Positions 33,739 through 43,072 are shown, numbered from the stretch's first letter. The stretch: DNA of 64,000 bases from Mesorhizobium sp. B2-8-5 (GCF_006440675.2 NZ_CP083951.1:5799501-5863500), one strand, 5' to 3'. The notes: generated by a model from the letters alone, not told the origin. Translations and numbers: made by a program.

Positions 33739-35793
33739 ATGCAGAACCTTTGGAATGACGCCGACGCGGAAAAGATGGTTGCCGACTATGCCAAGAAGGG
33801 CGTCGCCCGCGACCTTGCGCTGTGCGTCTACACGACCCGCCTGCTTGGCGGCGAACCGCGGCTGGTGCTGCATGGCGGCGGCAACACCTCCTGCAAGACC
33901 AAGGCCACCGATCTCGTCGGCGACGAATGGGACGTGCTCTGCGTCAAGGGCAGCGGCTGGGACATGGCCGTCATCGAGCCGCAAGGCCTGCCGGCGGTGA
34001 AGATGGGCGCGCTGCTCAAGGCGCGCTCCCTGGACCAGCTCGCCGACGAGGACATGGTGGCGCTGCAGCGCTCCAACCTCATCGACCCCGCCTCTCCGAA
34101 CCCATCGGTCGAAACGCTGCTGCACGCCTTCCTGCCGCACAAATTCGTCGACCACACGCATTCCACGGCGATCCTCGCCATCGTCGACCAGGAAGACAGC
34201 AAGCCGCTGATCGAGACCGTGTTCGGCGACAGACTAGGTTACGTGCCCTACATCAAGCCGGGCTTCGACCTCGCCAAGGTCGCAGCGGAGGTGTTCGACG
34301 CCGACCCGAACGTCGAGGGCCTGATCCTCGACAAGCATGGCATCTTCACTTTCGGCGATGATGCCAGGCAGGCCTATGACCGCATGATCCACTATGTGAC
34401 TATGGCCGAGGATTATGTCGCCAGGAACGGCAAGCCGCAGGCGGTCAAGGCGGCGCTGCCGGCAAAGCTCGCCCGGCCGAGCGACATCGCGCCGATGCTG
34501 CGCGGCGCAGTCGCGGTGGCGCGCGGCGAAGGCCGCTTCGACCGCATGATCAGCGACTTCCGCACCTCGGATGCCATCGTCGATTTCATCAATTCGGCCA
34601 AGATCGCCGACTATGCCGGCCGCGGCGTGTCGACGCCCGATCTGTCGATCCGCATCAAGACCGGACCGATGGCGGTGCCGGCTCCCGATGCCGGCAAGCT
34701 TGGCGATTACAAGGGCGAGGTGCGCAGCCATGTCGAGGTCTTCGTCAAGGACTACACCGCCTATTTCGAGACCAATGACGCGCTGGACGACGTCAAGCGC
34801 ACCATGCTCGACCCGATGCCGCGCCTGACGCTGGTGCCGGGGCTGGGCATGTTCGGCCATGGCCGCACGCTGAAGGACGCGAAGATCGCCTCCGATGTCG
34901 GCGAGATGTGGATCGAGGCGGTGCGCGGCGCTGAGGCCGTCGGCAATTTCCATCCGCTGTCCAAGGCCGACCTCTTTCCGCTCGAATACTGGTCGCTGGA
35001 GCAGGCCAAGCTCGCCTCGAACAAGCCGAAGCCGCTGACCGGCCAGGTCGTGCTGATCACCGGCGGCGCCGGCGCCATCGGCGCTGCTACGGCAAAACTA
35101 TTCGCGGCCAACGGCGCGCATGCGGTGATCGTCGACCTCGATCCGGCCAAGGCGGCGGACGCGGCGAAGGCGGCCGGTAACAATTCGATCGGCGTCGGTG
35201 CCGACATCACCAATCCAGCCGAGATGCGCGCCGCCTTCGACAAGGCGGTCGCCGTCTATGGCGGCGTCGACATCCTGGTCTCGAATGCGGGCGCGGCCTG
35301 GGAAGGCCGCATCGGCGAGCTCGACGACGCCACTTTGCGCAAGAGTTTTGAGCTCAACTTCTTCGCCCACCAGTCGGCGGCGCAGAATGCGGTGCGCATC
35401 ATGCTGGAACAGGGCACCGGTGGCGTGCTTTTGTTCAACACATCCAAGCAGGCGATCAACCCCGGCCCGAAATTCGGCGCCTACGGCATCCCGAAGGCGG
35501 CGACCTTGTTCCTGTCGCGGCAATATGCGCTTGACTACGGCGCCTATGGCATCCGCTCAAATGCGGTCAACGCCGACCGCATCCGCTCCGGGCTTTTGAC
35601 CGACACGATGATCGCCAGCCGGTCCGGCGCGCGCGGCGTGTCGGAAAAGGAATACATGTCCGGCAATCTGCTCGGACAGGAAGTGACCGCCGACGACGTG
35701 GCACAGGCATTCCTGCACCAGGCGCTGGCCGAACGCACCACAGCGGATGTGACGACGGTGGACGGCGGCAACATCGCGGCGGCGTTGCGCTGA
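33739..35793 (+). CDS. Fused class II aldolase / short-chain dehydrogenase (RhaD-like)
   Basis: This 684-residue protein joins two enzymes. Residues 1 to about 390 are a class II (AraD/FucA-type) aldolase with LVLHGGGNTSCKT and the zinc-binding VDHTHSTAIL near residue 138. From about residue 437 comes an NAD(P)-dependent short-chain dehydrogenase (VVLITGGAGAIGAATAKLF, catalytic Tyr and Lys in YGIPK). It would split a 1-phosphorylated deoxy-ketose into DHAP and an aldehyde and then oxidise or reduce the aldehyde. The family is usually annotated as rhamnulose-1-phosphate aldolase. No rhamnose isomerase or kinase is near, whereas mtnK-mtnA are 7 kb away. ATG 33706 is an alternative start; MQNLW at 33739 fits homologs. 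Confidence 0.88.
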   Translation: MQNLWNDADAEKMVADYAKKGVARDLALCVYTTRLLGGEPRLVLHGGGNTSCKTKATDLVGDEWDVLCVKGSGWDMAVIEPQGLPAVKMGALLKARSLDQLADEDMVALQRSNLIDPASPNPSVETLLHAFLPHKFVDHTHSTAILAIVDQEDSKPLIETVFGDRLGYVPYIKPGFDLAKVAAEVFDADPNVEGLILDKHGIFTFGDDARQAYDRMIHYVTMAEDYVARNGKPQAVKAALPAKLARPSDIAPMLRGAVAVARGEGRFDRMISDFRTSDAIVDFINSAKIADYAGRGVSTPDLSIRIKTGPMAVPAPDAGKLGDYKGEVRSHVEVFVKDYTAYFETNDALDDVKRTMLDPMPRLTLVPGLGMFGHGRTLKDAKIASDVGEMWIEAVRGAEAVGNFHPLSKADLFPLEYWSLEQAKLASNKPKPLTGQVVLITGGAGAIGAATAKLFAANGAHAVIVDLDPAKAADAAKAAGNNSIGVGADITNPAEMRAAFDKAVAVYGGVDILVSNAGAAWEGRIGELDDATLRKSFELNFFAHQSAAQNAVRIMLEQGTGGVLLFNTSKQAINPGPKFGAYGIPKAATLFLSRQYALDYGAYGIRSNAVNADRIRSGLLTDTMIASRSGARGVSEKEYMSGNLLGQEVTADDVAQAFLHQALAERTTADVTTVDGGNIAAALR

Positions 35794-35813
35794 CGAAGTA
35801 AAGACACGACCTT

Positions 35814-35851
35814 GGAGCGGTTCATCGTTTCATAAACGGATGAACCGCTCC
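35814..35851 (+). terminator. Hairpin terminator after the aldolase/dehydrogenase gene
   Basis: GGAGCGGTTCATCG at the left (from 35814) pairs with GATGAACCGCTCC at the right (to 35851), with an AT-rich inner stem. It is followed by TCGTCTTG and lies 21 bases after the stop codon, so it is a likely intrinsic terminator or mRNA-end hairpin. Confidence 0.65.
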
Positions 35852-36018
35852 TCGTCTTGACACGGTTCCGAACGGAAGGCCTTTCGCGCTTCTGCTGAAA
35901 AACTGCTTCAACCGGTCAAAGTCCCACTCCAATCCTTCGGTTACTACTCGGACGGTTGAAGGGGGATATCTGGTGTTTCGCGTGCGAGTTCCAACCCCGA
36001 TCATTGGTGGAGTTGTCG

Positions 36019-37083
36019 ATGCCCGCGAAAAGACTGCGTATAGGTGTGCTGTTCGGCGGTCGATCCGCCGAGCATGAGGTGTCGCTGCTTTCGGCGGCCA
36101 ACGTCATGCAGGCGCTGGATGCGGCGAAATACGACGTCGTGCCGATCTTCGTCACGCGCGACGGCCAATGGCTGCTCAGCCGTTTCGTGGACGGCGCGCT
36201 GGCGACGCCGTCGGTTGGCATACAGCTGTGCCTGGTGCCGGGTGGGCAAGGGCGGATTCTGGCGATCCCTGCCAGCGGCGCACCCCATGACCTGCCCGTC
36301 ATCGATATCCTGTTTCCAGTGTTGCACGGTCTGCATGGCGAGGACGGCGCGGTGCAGGGATTGGCCGAAGTGGCGCGCGTGCCGCTCGCCGGCTGCGGTA
36401 TTCTGGGCTCGGCCACGGCCCTCGACAAGGACGTCGCCAAGCGGCTGCTGAAGGCGGCGGGACTGCCGGTCGCGCGCTCGGTGACGATCGATGAGGGTCG
36501 GCTGCCTTCGCTTGCCGAACTGGAAGACAAGCTCGGCTTGCCGCTGTTCATCAAGCCGGCGCGGCAGGGCTCGTCGGTCGGCGTTGCGAAGGTCAATGGC
36601 AGTCAGGAGTTCGAGCGCGCGCTGGCGGAAGCCTTCCAGCACGATCGCAAGCTCCTGGCTGAGGAATTCGTTCGTGGCCGCGAAATCGAATTCAGCGTGC
36701 TGGAGAGCCCCACGGGCGAACTCTTCGTCTCGCGGCCGGGCGAGATCGTGCCCGCGGAAAGTCACGGCTTCTACAACTACAACGCCAAATATATCGACGA
36801 GAATGGCGCGGCCCTGATCGTGCCGGCCGAGCTGCCGTTGGAAGTCGAGAATGCCATGCGCGATATGGCCGCCAGGGCGTTCAGCGCGCTCGGCTGCGAC
36901 GGGATGGCCCGCGTCGATTTCTTCCTGATGCCGGACACGAATTTCCTGATCAACGAGCTCAACACCATTCCGGGCTTCACCAATATCAGCATGTACGCCA
37001 AGGCGATGGCGGCGAGTGGCGTCAGCTATCCGGAGGTTATCGAGCGCCTGGTGGCGCACGGGCTGGCGCGCGCCGGCCGTTGA
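36019..37083 (+). CDS. ddl: D-alanine-D-alanine ligase
   Basis: This 354-residue cytoplasmic ATP-grasp ligase makes the D-Ala-D-Ala dipeptide for peptidoglycan. Signature stretches are GVLFGGRSAEHEVSLLSA (11-28), FPVLHGLHGEDGAVQGL, LDKDVAKRLLKAAGLPV, PLFIKPARQGSSVGV, and the C-terminal FLINELNTIPGFTNISMYAK that carries the metal ligands. The start at 36019 has GGAG upstream. It is not in a division and cell-wall cluster here, so it may be the second Ddl that many rhizobia carry. The gene stands alone between two intergenic repeats. Whether it is essential cannot be told. Confidence 0.92.
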   Translation: MPAKRLRIGVLFGGRSAEHEVSLLSAANVMQALDAAKYDVVPIFVTRDGQWLLSRFVDGALATPSVGIQLCLVPGGQGRILAIPASGAPHDLPVIDILFPVLHGLHGEDGAVQGLAEVARVPLAGCGILGSATALDKDVAKRLLKAAGLPVARSVTIDEGRLPSLAELEDKLGLPLFIKPARQGSSVGVAKVNGSQEFERALAEAFQHDRKLLAEEFVRGREIEFSVLESPTGELFVSRPGEIVPAESHGFYNYNAKYIDENGAALIVPAELPLEVENAMRDMAARAFSALGCDGMARVDFFLMPDTNFLINELNTIPGFTNISMYAKAMAASGVSYPEVIERLVAHGLARAGR

Positions 37084-37233
37084 GGCAAAAGGTTTGAGAA
37101 ACTGGACGCAGGAGCGACTAGTTCCCCGACACAGGGATTGGAAAGGTTGCCGCTTGTCTTGATACAAGATTTTCCGTTCATTTGCGTGAAATCAGCGCAA
37201 ACGCCGGGGATTGATCGAAGCCGCCCCCCAACC

Positions 37234-37323
37234 TCGTCATTCTATGGCGGAGCAAGGAGCGAAGCGACGCGGCGCAGACCCTAGAATGACGATCGCGATG
37301 GGCGTTTAGGCCAATCTCCAACG
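37234..37323. repeat. Composite palindromic intergenic repeat, copy 2
   Basis: The 328-bp gap after ddl has no gene that I can see. It contains a second copy of the repeat at 3259-3449: inverted ends (GTCATTCTA and TAGAATGAC) around AGCAAGGAGCGAAGC, then GGCCAATCTCCAACG (37309-37323). The middle block of the first copy is missing. Sequence agreement in the two shared blocks is high by eye. Confidence 0.7.
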
Positions 37324-37411
37324 CATGCCACCTGCCAACGCAAACAGAGCCGGCCGGTCAAAATCCCTGTGCTGGGGCGACTAAATTAGCCCGTCACCGT
37401 GGCCGGCCGCA

Positions 37412-38917
37412 TCACTCCGGCAGGCCAGCCGCGCGGAAGCCATCCTCGAAATGCTTGAGTGTCGCGTCGTCCCGGAACGGTTCCGTCTCGACCCAGCGGC
37501 GGGTGGAAAAATGTGGATTGCCGACAAGGAACAGCGCAACCTCTGTGCGTGCCTCGTCGAGGCGGCCGAGCTGCGCCAGGCTTGCAGCCAGGAAGCGGCG
37601 TGAGCTAGTGCGGTAGGTCTCGTCGCGGCGCAGCGTCTCGACGGCGGCTTCATAGTCGCTGGCCGCATATTGCGCCTGGCCGAGCGTCAGATAATACCAG
37701 CTCGGCGGAAAGGGGTTGAGCCGGAACGCCTTGCGAATGTGCTCGAGTCCCTCCTCGATCCTGCCGGCCAGAACCACGATGTCGGACAATGTCGCCCAGA
37801 TATCGGCCTCGTTCGGGTCGAGCTCGATTGCCTTGGCGAATTCCGCATCGGATTGCTCGAAATCGCGTTCATAGGCAAGAAGGTTCGCCAGAACCCAGCG
37901 GCAACCGGCGTCGTTGGGATCGATCGCCACGGCCTTGCGCGCCAGTTCCAGGGACGTGCTGCGGGCAGGCTCGAACGGCTCCCCCCAATGCACCCATCGC
38001 ATCCAGTGGTTCATCGCAAGCCAGCGATAGGCTTCGGCGTAGTCCGGGTCGAGCGAAACCGCGCGCGTCAGCATCAGATGCGCTTCGCGCGCCATCTGCG
38101 GCGACTCGTCGAACAGTTTTCGCGCGCGCACGACGAGATCATAGGCCTCGAGGTTCTTCGGCCGGTTGCGCGCCGGCGGCGCGCGCAATCGACCGAGCAG
38201 CGCCTCGACGATCTTGGCCGTCGCCTCGTCCTGAACGGCGAAGATGTCTTCCAGGCCGCGATCGAAGCGCTCGGCCCACAGATGCTCGCCGCTCAGCGCT
38301 TCGATCAGCTGGGCGTTGATGCGCACGCGTCCCGCGGCCCGTCTTGCGCTGCCTTCCAGCAGATAGCGCACGCCAAGCTCCCCGGCGATGGCGCGCACGT
38401 CCATGGCCTTGCCCTTGTAGGCAAACACCGAGTTGCGCGCGATGACGAAGAGGCCCGGGATCCGCGAGAGATCGGTGATCAAGTCTTCGGTCAGGCCATC
38501 GGCGAAAGAGTCCTGCTCGGGATCGTTGCTCAGATTGATGAAGGGCAGCACGGCGATCGACGGTTTGTCGGGCAGCGGCAAGGGTTTGCGCGTCGCGTCG
38601 GGCTGTTCGACCGCACCGATGAAACGATAGCCGACACGCGGCACCGTGGCGATCCACTCGCCACCACCGGTCGCCGGACCGAGCAGCTTCCTGAGCTGCG
38701 CGATCTGCACGGTGAGATTGCCTTCCTCGACTGCGGTGCCCGGCCACGCCGCGTCCATCAACTCGGCCTTGGCGAGGATTTCGCCCGGACGCGCAACGAG
38801 CGCTTCCAGCAACTTCAGCCCACGGTGACCGGCGGCAACGGGGACGTCGCCCCGGAGCAGCGTTCCCGCGCCAGGATCAAACACGAACGGTCCAAAAGCA
38901 AAGCGCGATCCCTGCAT
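37412..38917 (-). CDS. Winged-helix / TPR protein (adenylate-cyclase-like without cyclase)
   Basis: This 501-residue protein starts with an OmpR-type winged helix (residues about 1-100, with LLEALVARPGEILAKAELMD and VGYRFIGAV). A domain beginning SIAVLPFINLSNDPEQDSFA (from about 120) follows, common in CyaA-like proteins, with TEDLITDLSRIPGLFVIARN. The C-terminal half is made of tetratricopeptide repeats (for example AEAYRWLAMNHW and ADIWATLSDIVVLAGRIEEG). No class III cyclase domain is present. It is probably a transcription factor with a TPR protein-interaction arm. ATG 38917 gives MQGSRFAFGPFVFDPG; an earlier in-frame ATG is at 38995. Neighbours give no hint of its targets. Confidence 0.8.
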   Translation of the reverse strand: MQGSRFAFGPFVFDPGAGTLLRGDVPVAAGHRGLKLLEALVARPGEILAKAELMDAAWPGTAVEEGNLTVQIAQLRKLLGPATGGGEWIATVPRVGYRFIGAVEQPDATRKPLPLPDKPSIAVLPFINLSNDPEQDSFADGLTEDLITDLSRIPGLFVIARNSVFAYKGKAMDVRAIAGELGVRYLLEGSARRAAGRVRINAQLIEALSGEHLWAERFDRGLEDIFAVQDEATAKIVEALLGRLRAPPARNRPKNLEAYDLVVRARKLFDESPQMAREAHLMLTRAVSLDPDYAEAYRWLAMNHWMRWVHWGEPFEPARSTSLELARKAVAIDPNDAGCRWVLANLLAYERDFEQSDAEFAKAIELDPNEADIWATLSDIVVLAGRIEEGLEHIRKAFRLNPFPPSWYYLTLGQAQYAASDYEAAVETLRRDETYRTSSRRFLAASLAQLGRLDEARTEVALFLVGNPHFSTRRWVETEPFRDDATLKHFEDGFRAAGLPE

Positions 38918-39051
38918 GCGGCGATCTATAGCCGATTTGGAAGTTTTGAGAACTATTTGGGAGGGCTTAATTACGCCGCCGGCCACCTGCGGCACACTGC
39001 AATCTCAATCAGGTCGAGGGCCTTCAAACTCTCTGCCGCATGGAGGTTGCC

Positions 39052-39291
39052 ATGAACGATACCTTCGCGCCTTGCGCATCTCTGGCGGCGCGCCCAGCCG
39101 AGATGAAGGGCCGCCGGCGCTATAGCCTCTCAGCCCTGCGCAGCCTCCTCGCCGAGCGCCGCAAGCAGGCCTATTTCCGCTTCGGGCTCAAGCGCATGGC
39201 GACGGACAATCCGCATCTGATCGACGATATCGGACTGACGAAAGAGGAGGTCGAGGCGGAGATCGCCAAATTGCCCTTCTGGCAGCGGTGA
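39052..39291 (+). CDS. DUF1127 protein
   Basis: This 79-residue protein is basic in its middle part and ends with a DUF1127 domain: RFGLKRMATDNPHLIDDIGL, then TKEEVEAEIAKLPFWQR. Such small proteins are common in rhizobia and have been linked to phosphate and carbon metabolism and to RNA binding, but this one has no assigned role. GGAGG six bases before the ATG at 39052 selects this start over the ATG 12 bases earlier. It converges with the sugar ABC operon, with a shared terminator hairpin between them. Confidence 0.82.
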   Translation: MNDTFAPCASLAARPAEMKGRRRYSLSALRSLLAERRKQAYFRFGLKRMATDNPHLIDDIGLTKEEVEAEIAKLPFWQR

Positions 39292-39317
39292 GGCCGGAAC
39301 GGCCTGAGCAGAAACAA

Positions 39318-39352
39318 AAGAGAGCGGCCCGTTGGACCGCTCTCTTCGTTTT
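39318..39352. terminator. Bidirectional hairpin terminator
   Basis: AAGAGAGCGG (39318-39327) pairs with CCGCTCTCTT (39337-39346), followed by CGTTTT on the plus strand and, on the minus strand, by GTTTC after the stem. It lies between the DUF1127 gene and the end of the sugar-binding protein gene, so it can serve both. Confidence 0.75.
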
Positions 39353-39367
39353 CCGGCTGCCCGGACC

Positions 39368-40420
39368 TTACTTGGCGTTCGGGTTCGGCATCCAGGCGGG
39401 CATCGCGACATCGGCATGGGCGAACTGCGGCAGCTTGGCCGACAGGTCTTCCATGTTCTTGATGTCCTTGTCGATCAGCTCCTTCTGGGTGATCAGCGTC
39501 GGCGGCACGATGACGTTGTGGCCGGGATCCTCGCCGGCGAGAAGCTGCGCCAGCGCGCGCACCGAGACCTGGCCGACGACGGCCGGGTTGGTGGCGGCGG
39601 TGGCCGCCCAGGCGCTGTCCGGCTCGCGCATCGCGGCGATATCCGAGGTCGAGATATCGGCCGAATAGATCTTGATGCCCTTGTTCAGGCCGGCCTCGTC
39701 GACGGCGATCTTCACGCCCTTGGCGAACTCGTCATAGGGCGCGAACATCACCTTGATGTCGGGATGCGCCTGCAGCACCGAGCGCGCCTGGTTGGCGACC
39801 GAGTTGGCGATCGGGTTGTCGAGCGTGCCGAACTGGGCGACCTCGCTGATGCCCGAATATTTCTTCTTCACGTCCACCCAGGTCTCGTTGCGGCGGTCGA
39901 GCGGCGCGATGCCGGCGACATAGACATAGCCGGCCTTCCAGCTCTCGCCATTGTCCTTCACCGCCTGCTCGAGCGCGAGCTTGGCGAGATCCTTGTCCGA
40001 CTGCTCGATCTGCGGGATCTTCGGGTTCTCGACATTGACGTCGAAGGCGACGACCTTGATGCCGGCATCGACCGCGCGCTGGGCGGCGTCCTTCATCGAT
40101 TCCGTCAGGCCGTGCTGGATGATGATGCCTTGCACGCCGAGCGCGATCGCCTGGTCGACCATATCGGCCTGGAGTGCGGCATCCTGGCGGCTGTCCAGCA
40201 CGCGCAGATCGACGCCGAGCGCCTTGGCCTGCGCCTCGACGCCCGAGAGATAGGCCTGGAAGAAGTCGCCGGTCGACAGATAGCGCACCAGCGCGATCTT
40301 GACGCCGGGCTTGTCGAACGGCGCCGGCTTGTCCGCCGCCAATGCCGTGCCCTGCATCAGCAGCGCCGCGCCGGCAAGGCCGAGTGCTGCCTTCCCCAAA
40401 AGTCTTCTTGTGATGCTCAC
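39368..40420 (-). CDS. Sugar ABC transporter, periplasmic binding protein
   Basis: This 350-residue protein is a ribose-type (CUT2) periplasmic binding protein. It begins with a signal peptide that includes a twin arginine (SITRRLLGKAALGLAGAA), so export may be by Tat, with a cut after ALAA near residue 29. The mature part has the two-lobe pattern: VKIALVRYLSTGDFFQAYLS, LGVQGIIIQHGLTE, and VGQVSVRALAQLLAGED. GGAGGAAAACG precedes the start. It is last in the plus-to-minus order ATPase, permease, binding protein on the minus strand only in the sense of map position: its own start at 40420 lies after the permease stop. The divergent mtnK-mtnA genes suggest methylthioribose or a deoxyribose as ligand, by inference. 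Confidence 0.87.
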   Translation of the reverse strand: MSITRRLLGKAALGLAGAALLMQGTALAADKPAPFDKPGVKIALVRYLSTGDFFQAYLSGVEAQAKALGVDLRVLDSRQDAALQADMVDQAIALGVQGIIIQHGLTESMKDAAQRAVDAGIKVVAFDVNVENPKIPQIEQSDKDLAKLALEQAVKDNGESWKAGYVYVAGIAPLDRRNETWVDVKKKYSGISEVAQFGTLDNPIANSVANQARSVLQAHPDIKVMFAPYDEFAKGVKIAVDEAGLNKGIKIYSADISTSDIAAMREPDSAWAATAATNPAVVGQVSVRALAQLLAGEDPGHNVIVPPTLITQKELIDKDIKNMEDLSAKLPQFAHADVAMPAWMPNPNAK

Positions 40421-40459
40421 TTCGTTTTCCTCCGTTTTGTCTCAATGCCCCGGTCGAAA

Positions 40460-41455
40460 CTATCTCTTGCCCCTGCCGGAAAGGGCGAAGGTGAAGACAA
40501 GGGCGACGACAAGCACCGCGCCCTTGACGAAATCCTGCGTGTAGTAGGGGGCGTTCATCATCGTCAGGCCTTGCAGCAAGACGCCGACGAACACCGCGCC
40601 TACGGCCGTGCCGAAGGCGTTGGGCTTGGCGGCGCCGAGCACCGCGTAGCCGATGAGCGCCGCGGCGACAGCGTCGAGCAAGAGATTATTACCCGAGGCG
40701 ATGTCGCCGCGTCCAAGCCGGGCGGCGAGCAAAATCCCGCCGATCGAGGCAAAAACTCCCGAAATCACATAGGCCCAGATTTTGTATGCCTTGACAGGCG
40801 CGCCGGCGAGTTCGGCAGCCCGCTCGTTGCTGCCGACGGCATACATCATGCGGCCGAAGCGCGTGTATTCGAGGAAGAACCAGATCAGCGCCGCGAGCAC
40901 GACGAGCACCACCACCGAAACCGGGATCAGGTTCGGGATGAAGAAATCGATGCGGTGGCGGCCGAGCGCCAGGAAGGCTTCCGAGAACTTGCCGTTGGCG
41001 ACCGAGCCGTCGGGCATGGTCATGCCGGTGGCGATCGAGCGGCCTTCCGTCGGGATGCGCTGCAGGCCGAGCAGCAGGAACATCATGCCGAGCGTGGCGA
41101 GCAGGTCGGGCACGCGCATATAGACGATCAGCCAGCCGTTGATCAGGCCGACGATGACGCCGATGACAAGGCAGGCGATGACGGCGACGATCGCGTTCTG
41201 CTCCAGCACGACCATGGCGTAGGAAGCCGCCATCATGGCGCTGGTGGCGACGGAGCCGATCGACAGGTCGAAGCCGCCGACGACCAGCGTCGCGGTGACG
41301 CCGAGCGCCAGCACGCCGGTGATGGCCACCGACTGGAAGATGAAGACGGCGCTTTGCGGCGAAGCAAAACCATCGGCGGCGACCGCGAAATAGGCGATCA
41401 ACCCGACCAACAGGACGATGAAGCCGTAGCGGATGGCGTAGTCGCGCAACATCAC
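40460..41455 (-). CDS. Sugar ABC transporter, permease
   Basis: This 331-residue inner-membrane protein has about eight to ten hydrophobic segments and matches RbsC-type permeases. The conserved stretch VGGFDLSIGSVATSAMMAAS is near residue 62, and later GSNERAAELAGAPVKAYKIW forms the loop that meets the ATPase. It follows the ATPase gene by 69 bases and precedes the binding protein by 39, so all three are cotranscribed from the region before 43036. A second in-frame ATG three bases downstream of the first is equally possible as start. Confidence 0.88.
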   Translation of the reverse strand: MMLRDYAIRYGFIVLLVGLIAYFAVAADGFASPQSAVFIFQSVAITGVLALGVTATLVVGGFDLSIGSVATSAMMAASYAMVVLEQNAIVAVIACLVIGVIVGLINGWLIVYMRVPDLLATLGMMFLLLGLQRIPTEGRSIATGMTMPDGSVANGKFSEAFLALGRHRIDFFIPNLIPVSVVVLVVLAALIWFFLEYTRFGRMMYAVGSNERAAELAGAPVKAYKIWAYVISGVFASIGGILLAARLGRGDIASGNNLLLDAVAAALIGYAVLGAAKPNAFGTAVGAVFVGVLLQGLTMMNAPYYTQDFVKGAVLVVALVFTFALSGRGKR

Positions 41456-41524
41456 TCAGCGCCCCGCCGCGCGGCTGTCCGACAAAAGCTCATTCCAACT
41501 CCACTCCATGCAAATCCCTCGACC

Positions 41525-43036
41525 TCATGCCGCGCTGTGGAGCGGTCCGCCGGCCACTTCCGCCAGCAGCCGGTCGAGGTCGATATCGGCATTCCGGTGC
41601 TCGCCGACGATCGTGTGTTCCGACATCACCAGGATGCGGTCGGCGGTCTCCAGCGCCTCATCGATCTCGGTGACGAAGATCAGCGTCGCGCGGCCGTCGG
41701 CGCTGGCTCGAAGCTTCGCCGCGATGTCGCGGCGCGCCGAAATGTCGACGCCCTGGAAAGGCTCGTCGAGGATGAAGAGCCGCGAGGCCTGCGACATCCA
41801 GCGCGCCACCATGACCTTCTGCTGGTTGCCGCCGGAAAGCGCCGACAGCTCGTCCTTCTCCGAGCGGCAGACGATGCCGAGTTCGTCGATCTGGCGGCGG
41901 GCAACGACGCGCTCGGCGCGCTTTTTCATCACGCCGAGGCCCGACATGCGCTTGAGGAACGGCAGGCTGATGTTGCGCTCGACGTTGAAGCCGCCGACGA
42001 TGCCGCTCGCAGCGCGGTCCTTGGCGACCAGGAAGACGCCGGCAGCGATCGCCTCGCGCGCCGCGCCCGGCGCATAGGACTTGCCGTCCATATGCATGGT
42101 GCCGGCGAGCGGCCGGCGCACGCCGAACAGCGTCTCCGCCAAAGCCGTCTTGCCGACGCCGACCAAGCCGGTGATAGCCACCACCTCGCCGGCGCCGAGC
42201 GTCATCGAGATCGGCCTCGACCCTTGCGCCAGTTGCAGCCCTTCGGCGGTGAAGACGGCTCGAGCCGAGCTTCTCGCCACCACCCGGTCGAGATGGATCT
42301 TGCGGCCAAGCATGGCGTTGACGGCGCCCTCATAGTCGAGCGGCTTCTTGTCGAAGACGCCGGAGACGACACCGTCACGCATCGACACGATGCGGTCGGC
42401 GAGCCGCCTTATGTCGGACATGCGGTGCGAGATATAGAGAATGGCGACGCCCTGGCCGCGCAGCCGATCAATGAGCGAAAACAACCGATCGGCCTCGGCG
42501 CTCGATAGCGAAGAGGTCGGCTCGTCGAGGATCAGGACCTTAAGCCGATGCGCCATGGCGCGGGCGATGGCCACCATCTGCCGATCCGCCAACGACAAGT
42601 CGCTGACGCGCGCCTTGAGGTCGATGGCAAGTCCCATGCGGTCGGCGACGGCTCTCGCCTCGGCGCGGACATTGGCAGGCTTGAAAAGCAACGACGCGCC
42701 TTTGCCGCTTAGCCGGTCGAGCGTCAGATTGGTGGCGACGTCGAGGTCGGCGACGACGCCGTCATTGATGTTCTGGTGCACGGTGACGACACCGGCGCGG
42801 ATGGCTTCGGCGGGTGTCTGCGGGTCGAAGGCCTTGCCGGCAAGCCGCATCGAGCCTGCGCCGTGTTCGTAGACGCCGCTGACGATCTTGACCAGGGTGG
42901 ATTTGCCGGCGCCGTTGGCGCCCATGAGCACGGTCACCTCGCCCGCAAAGAGGTCGAGCGAGATGCCGCCAAGCACCTCGTTCTGGCCGAAGGATTTCCT
43001 CAGGCCCTCCACATGGAACACGGCATCTGCGCCCAT
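41525..43036 (-). CDS. Sugar ABC transporter, double ATPase
   Basis: This 503-residue protein has two ATP-binding cassettes, as in RbsA and XylG. The first has the Walker A motif GANGAGKST (37-45), signature region VSDLSLADRQMVAIARAMAH and Walker B VLILDEPTSSL. The second half is degenerate as is usual: its Walker A region is TGLVGVGKTALAE, with ALSGGNQQKVMVARWMSQ and RLFILDEPFQGVD. GGGAGGAA precedes the ATG at 43036. It is the first gene of the ABC operon and is divergent from mtnK across 136 bases that contain a 29-base palindrome. Confidence 0.9.
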   Translation of the reverse strand: MGADAVFHVEGLRKSFGQNEVLGGISLDLFAGEVTVLMGANGAGKSTLVKIVSGVYEHGAGSMRLAGKAFDPQTPAEAIRAGVVTVHQNINDGVVADLDVATNLTLDRLSGKGASLLFKPANVRAEARAVADRMGLAIDLKARVSDLSLADRQMVAIARAMAHRLKVLILDEPTSSLSSAEADRLFSLIDRLRGQGVAILYISHRMSDIRRLADRIVSMRDGVVSGVFDKKPLDYEGAVNAMLGRKIHLDRVVARSSARAVFTAEGLQLAQGSRPISMTLGAGEVVAITGLVGVGKTALAETLFGVRRPLAGTMHMDGKSYAPGAAREAIAAGVFLVAKDRAASGIVGGFNVERNISLPFLKRMSGLGVMKKRAERVVARRQIDELGIVCRSEKDELSALSGGNQQKVMVARWMSQASRLFILDEPFQGVDISARRDIAAKLRASADGRATLIFVTEIDEALETADRILVMSEHTIVGEHRNADIDLDRLLAEVAGGPLHSAA

Positions 43037-43072
43037 CCATTCCTCCCGGATCGTGACGCTATGGGCTCATTC

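Noticed and set aside
33739..35793. A rhamnose catabolic locus
   Set aside because: The fusion is RhaD-like, but no rhamnose isomerase, kinase, mutarotase or rhamnose transporter pattern is near. The nearest sugar genes are mtnK, mtnA and a CUT2 importer of unknown ligand.
39332..42508. A 1058-codon plus-strand frame across the sugar ABC operon
   Set aside because: It is the antisense of three well-defined ABC transporter genes on the minus strand, and its translation shows no recognisable domain.
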